DNA from: an uncultured Pelagibacteraceae bacterium
GTDB lineage: Bacteria > Pseudomonadota > Alphaproteobacteria > Pelagibacterales > Pelagibacteraceae
Length of the DNA stretch: 64,000 nucleotides
Direction of reading: 5' to 3'
NCBI GenBank assembly: GCA_902628965.1
Contig: CACOPB010000002.1
Span: 62,001-126,000, forward strand
Position numbers and translations under genes: made by a program. This document shows positions 62,335 through 64,000 of the stretch, one piece after another. The number at the start of each line of letters is the position of its first letter. The stretch's first letter is position 1. The notes under the pieces are model-generated. The model saw only the letters and a list, made by a program, of their open reading frames with translations, did not search any database and was not told where the DNA came from.

Positions 62335-63565
62335 CTCTAATTAACTTATCTATTTCATTTATAGTTTTTTGTAGAATTTTTTCTCCAATATTTTTTATTT
62401 TTATACCCATTTTTTTATTTTTTTTAAAAATTATTGATGAGGCAAGTTTTTTTGGTGTGTAAATTTTTTTCGATATATTTAAATTTTTGAGAAGTTTATA
62501 AACATCTTTAAAGTTATCTACATTTGGACCATGCAATATTTTTGCCCCAAATCTTGCTGCTTCTAGTGGATTTTGTCCACCACGTTTAATAATTGATCCT
62601 CCTAAAAAAACTGACGATGCAATCCTGTGAAACTTTTTTGTTTCCCCGAAGCTATCTACTATATAAATGTCTATATTGTCTAAATTTTTTGGTTTTAAAG
62701 TATGAAGAGTTACATTTAAATTTAGGTCTCTAAGTTCTTTTGATATTTCTTTTACTCTATCCACGTGTCTTGGTATAATGATAGTTAATAAGTTTTTGAA
62801 TTTTTTTTTCAATTCTATATGTGTTTTTGCACAAAATAATTCTTCATTTTGGTGAGTACTACTTGCAACCCATACTCTTTTTTTTTTAAATTCAGTTTTA
62901 AGTTTTTTATTAACTTCTTCAAACTTTTCATCTGGATTTTGAGTAAACTTTAAATTTCCAATTGAAAAAATTTTTTTTAAATTGAGTTTTTTTAAATAAT
63001 TTTTAGTTTCACGATTTTGAGGATAAGCTATCGTAATTTTATTGAAAATAGATTTCGAAAAATTACTAATTTTTATCCATCTGTTAAAGGTTTTTTTAGT
63101 AAGTCTTGCATTTAATAAAATTATAGGGATTTTTTTAATTTCTAAATTTTTATACATACATGGCCAAATTTCAGACTCTATAAATATTGCTAAATTTGGT
63201 TTCCAATATTGAATAAATTTTTTTGTAAAAAAAAAATGATCTATTGGATAGAATTGATGAATTGTTTTTTTAAAATTAAATTTTTTAATTATTTTTGAAG
63301 AGCTAAGGGTACTAGTTGTAACAAGAATTTGGCTTATAGTTCTCTGTTTTTCGTAATATTTTATTATTGGCACAATACTCATCAATTCACCAACGCTGGC
63401 ACCATGAAACCAAATTAATTTACCTGTTTTTTTTTTCGTCGATGTAAAACTAAATTTTTCTTTAAATCTAATTTTATCTTCTTTATTATTGAATATTCTT
63501 AAGATTAAAATAATTGGAGATATTATCAAAAAAATTGAAAGGAAGATTTGATATAAATAAAACAT
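62315..63565 (-). CDS. waaA: 3-deoxy-D-manno-octulosonic acid (Kdo) transferase
   Basis: A 416-residue GT-B enzyme. An N-terminal membrane anchor is followed by LIWFHGASVGELMSIVPII with the catalytic Glu, FIESEIWPCMYKNL and ILLNARLTKKTFNRW; the C-terminal half has RVWVASSTHQNEELF, IIPRHVDR and SVFLGGSIIKRGGQNPLEAAR. It adds Kdo residues to lipid IVA. It starts 3 bases after the ABC transporter gene in the lipid A operon. Confidence 0.95.
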   Translation of the reverse strand: MFYLYQIFLSIFLIISPIILILRIFNNKEDKIRFKEKFSFTSTKKKTGKLIWFHGASVGELMSIVPIIKYYEKQRTISQILVTTSTLSSSKIIKKFNFKKTIHQFYPIDHFFFTKKFIQYWKPNLAIFIESEIWPCMYKNLEIKKIPIILLNARLTKKTFNRWIKISNFSKSIFNKITIAYPQNRETKNYLKKLNLKKIFSIGNLKFTQNPDEKFEEVNKKLKTEFKKKRVWVASSTHQNEELFCAKTHIELKKKFKNLLTIIIPRHVDRVKEISKELRDLNLNVTLHTLKPKNLDNIDIYIVDSFGETKKFHRIASSVFLGGSIIKRGGQNPLEAARFGAKILHGPNVDNFKDVYKLLKNLNISKKIYTPKKLASSIIFKKNKKMGIKIKNIGEKILQKTINEIDKLIRDEFKKT

Positions 63566-63567
63566 AA

Positions 63568-64000
63568 TTATTTTTGTATCTGTTTTTCATAAAATTTTTT
63601 ATATAATTCTGAATTATTTAGAAGTTGATTGTGCTGACCATTATCAACTACTTTACCTGCGTCAATTACATAAATATTGTTTGAATTTAATATAGTGGAT
63701 AGCCTATGTGCTATTACAATTGTTGTTTTATCTTTTGTTAAAATTTTTAAAGCTTCTTGGATTTTGGCTTCCGTTTCAGTATCTAGAGCCGAAGTTGCTT
63801 CATCTAAAAGTATAATTGAGCTTTTTTTTAGCATTGCTCTGGCAATGGATAATCTTTGTTTTTCACCTCCCGATAGTCTTACTCCATTTTCACCAATCAA
63901 TGTTTCAAACTTATCTGGCAATTTGTTAATAAAATCGTTACAAAATGATAATTTGGCAACTTCATAAACTTCTTCATCAGTAGCATTTTCATTTGCATAT
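63568..64000 (-). CDS. msbA: MsbA-type lipid A ABC exporter, C-terminal part only
   Basis: The reading frame is open to the right edge of the window, so the gene starts outside; about 143 residues are visible. They form the second half of an ABC ATPase domain: YANENATDEEVYEVAKLS, the signature VRLSGGEKQRLSIARAML, Walker B IILLDEATSALD and the switch His in VIAHRLSTI. The position at the head of a waaA-lpxK-lpxL operon supports MsbA, the flippase for lipid A core, though a related exporter is possible. Confidence 0.85.
   Translation of the reverse strand, partial: YANENATDEEVYEVAKLSFCNDFINKLPDKFETLIGENGVRLSGGEKQRLSIARAMLKKSSIILLDEATSALDTETEAKIQEALKILTKDKTTIVIAHRLSTILNSNNIYVIDAGKVVDNGQHNQLLNNSELYKKFYEKQIQK

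Overview
The window is AT-rich, tightly packed chromosomal DNA. Neighbouring genes often overlap by a few bases or lie within about 50 bases of each other, and coding sequences are heavy in Lys, Asn and Ile. Gene content (allantoicase route, PuuD-type urate oxidase, DUF2093, a DUF3035-like lipoprotein, RpoH-type heat-shock promoters) and base composition point to an alphaproteobacterium of the SAR11/Pelagibacterales type. This assignment is inferred from style and gene families, not from a marker-gene tree. I saw no rRNA, tRNA, insertion sequence or CRISPR array.

Layout. 1-7.7 kb: a VanZ-like fragment, a lytic-transglycosylase-like lipoprotein, an RND efflux pump with its adaptor, a sulfurtransferase, MsrA, a DMT-family transporter and an AlkA-type glycosylase. 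7.7-25.9 kb: a purine salvage and degradation block. It holds two DUF1330 proteins, XdhC as two separate genes, a free cytochrome c, PuuE, AllA, allantoicase, UraD, UraH, XdhAB, guanine deaminase, a PuuD urate oxidase that lacks its usual cytochrome c tail, a phosphoribosyltransferase, a BMP-type nucleoside/purine ABC transporter with a deaminase, and an NCS2 permease. Together these give a route from guanine or xanthine through urate and allantoin to glyoxylate and urea, with uptake alongside. 25.9-45.5 kb: Hsp20, two secreted coiled-coil proteins (one of 1125 residues with internal repeats), oligopeptidase B, a J-domain protein, a GT9 glycosyltransferase, a DapA-family aldolase, Cfa, a lysine-rich coiled-coil protein, TldD and PmbA, a renalase-like flavoprotein, and BipA/TypA.

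45.6-49.9 kb: a restriction-modification island (one large nuclease-like protein, one Dam-class and one beta-class DNA methyltransferase, one unknown small protein). Near-identical 25/26-base direct repeats lie near its two ends. At its far edge is a 33-base sequence resembling the 3' end of groEL, followed at the same spacing by a second hairpin terminator. This looks like an element integrated at the groEL 3' end with the old gene tail displaced. No integrase is present.

49.9-64 kb: groEL-groES with an RpoH-type promoter, then a plus-strand run (HAD hydrolase, ribF, ileS, lspA, DUF3035-like lipoprotein, pgi), then minus-strand rsmD-purD, and a lipid A/Kdo operon (msbA fragment, waaA, lpxK, lpxL) that leaves the window at its right edge.
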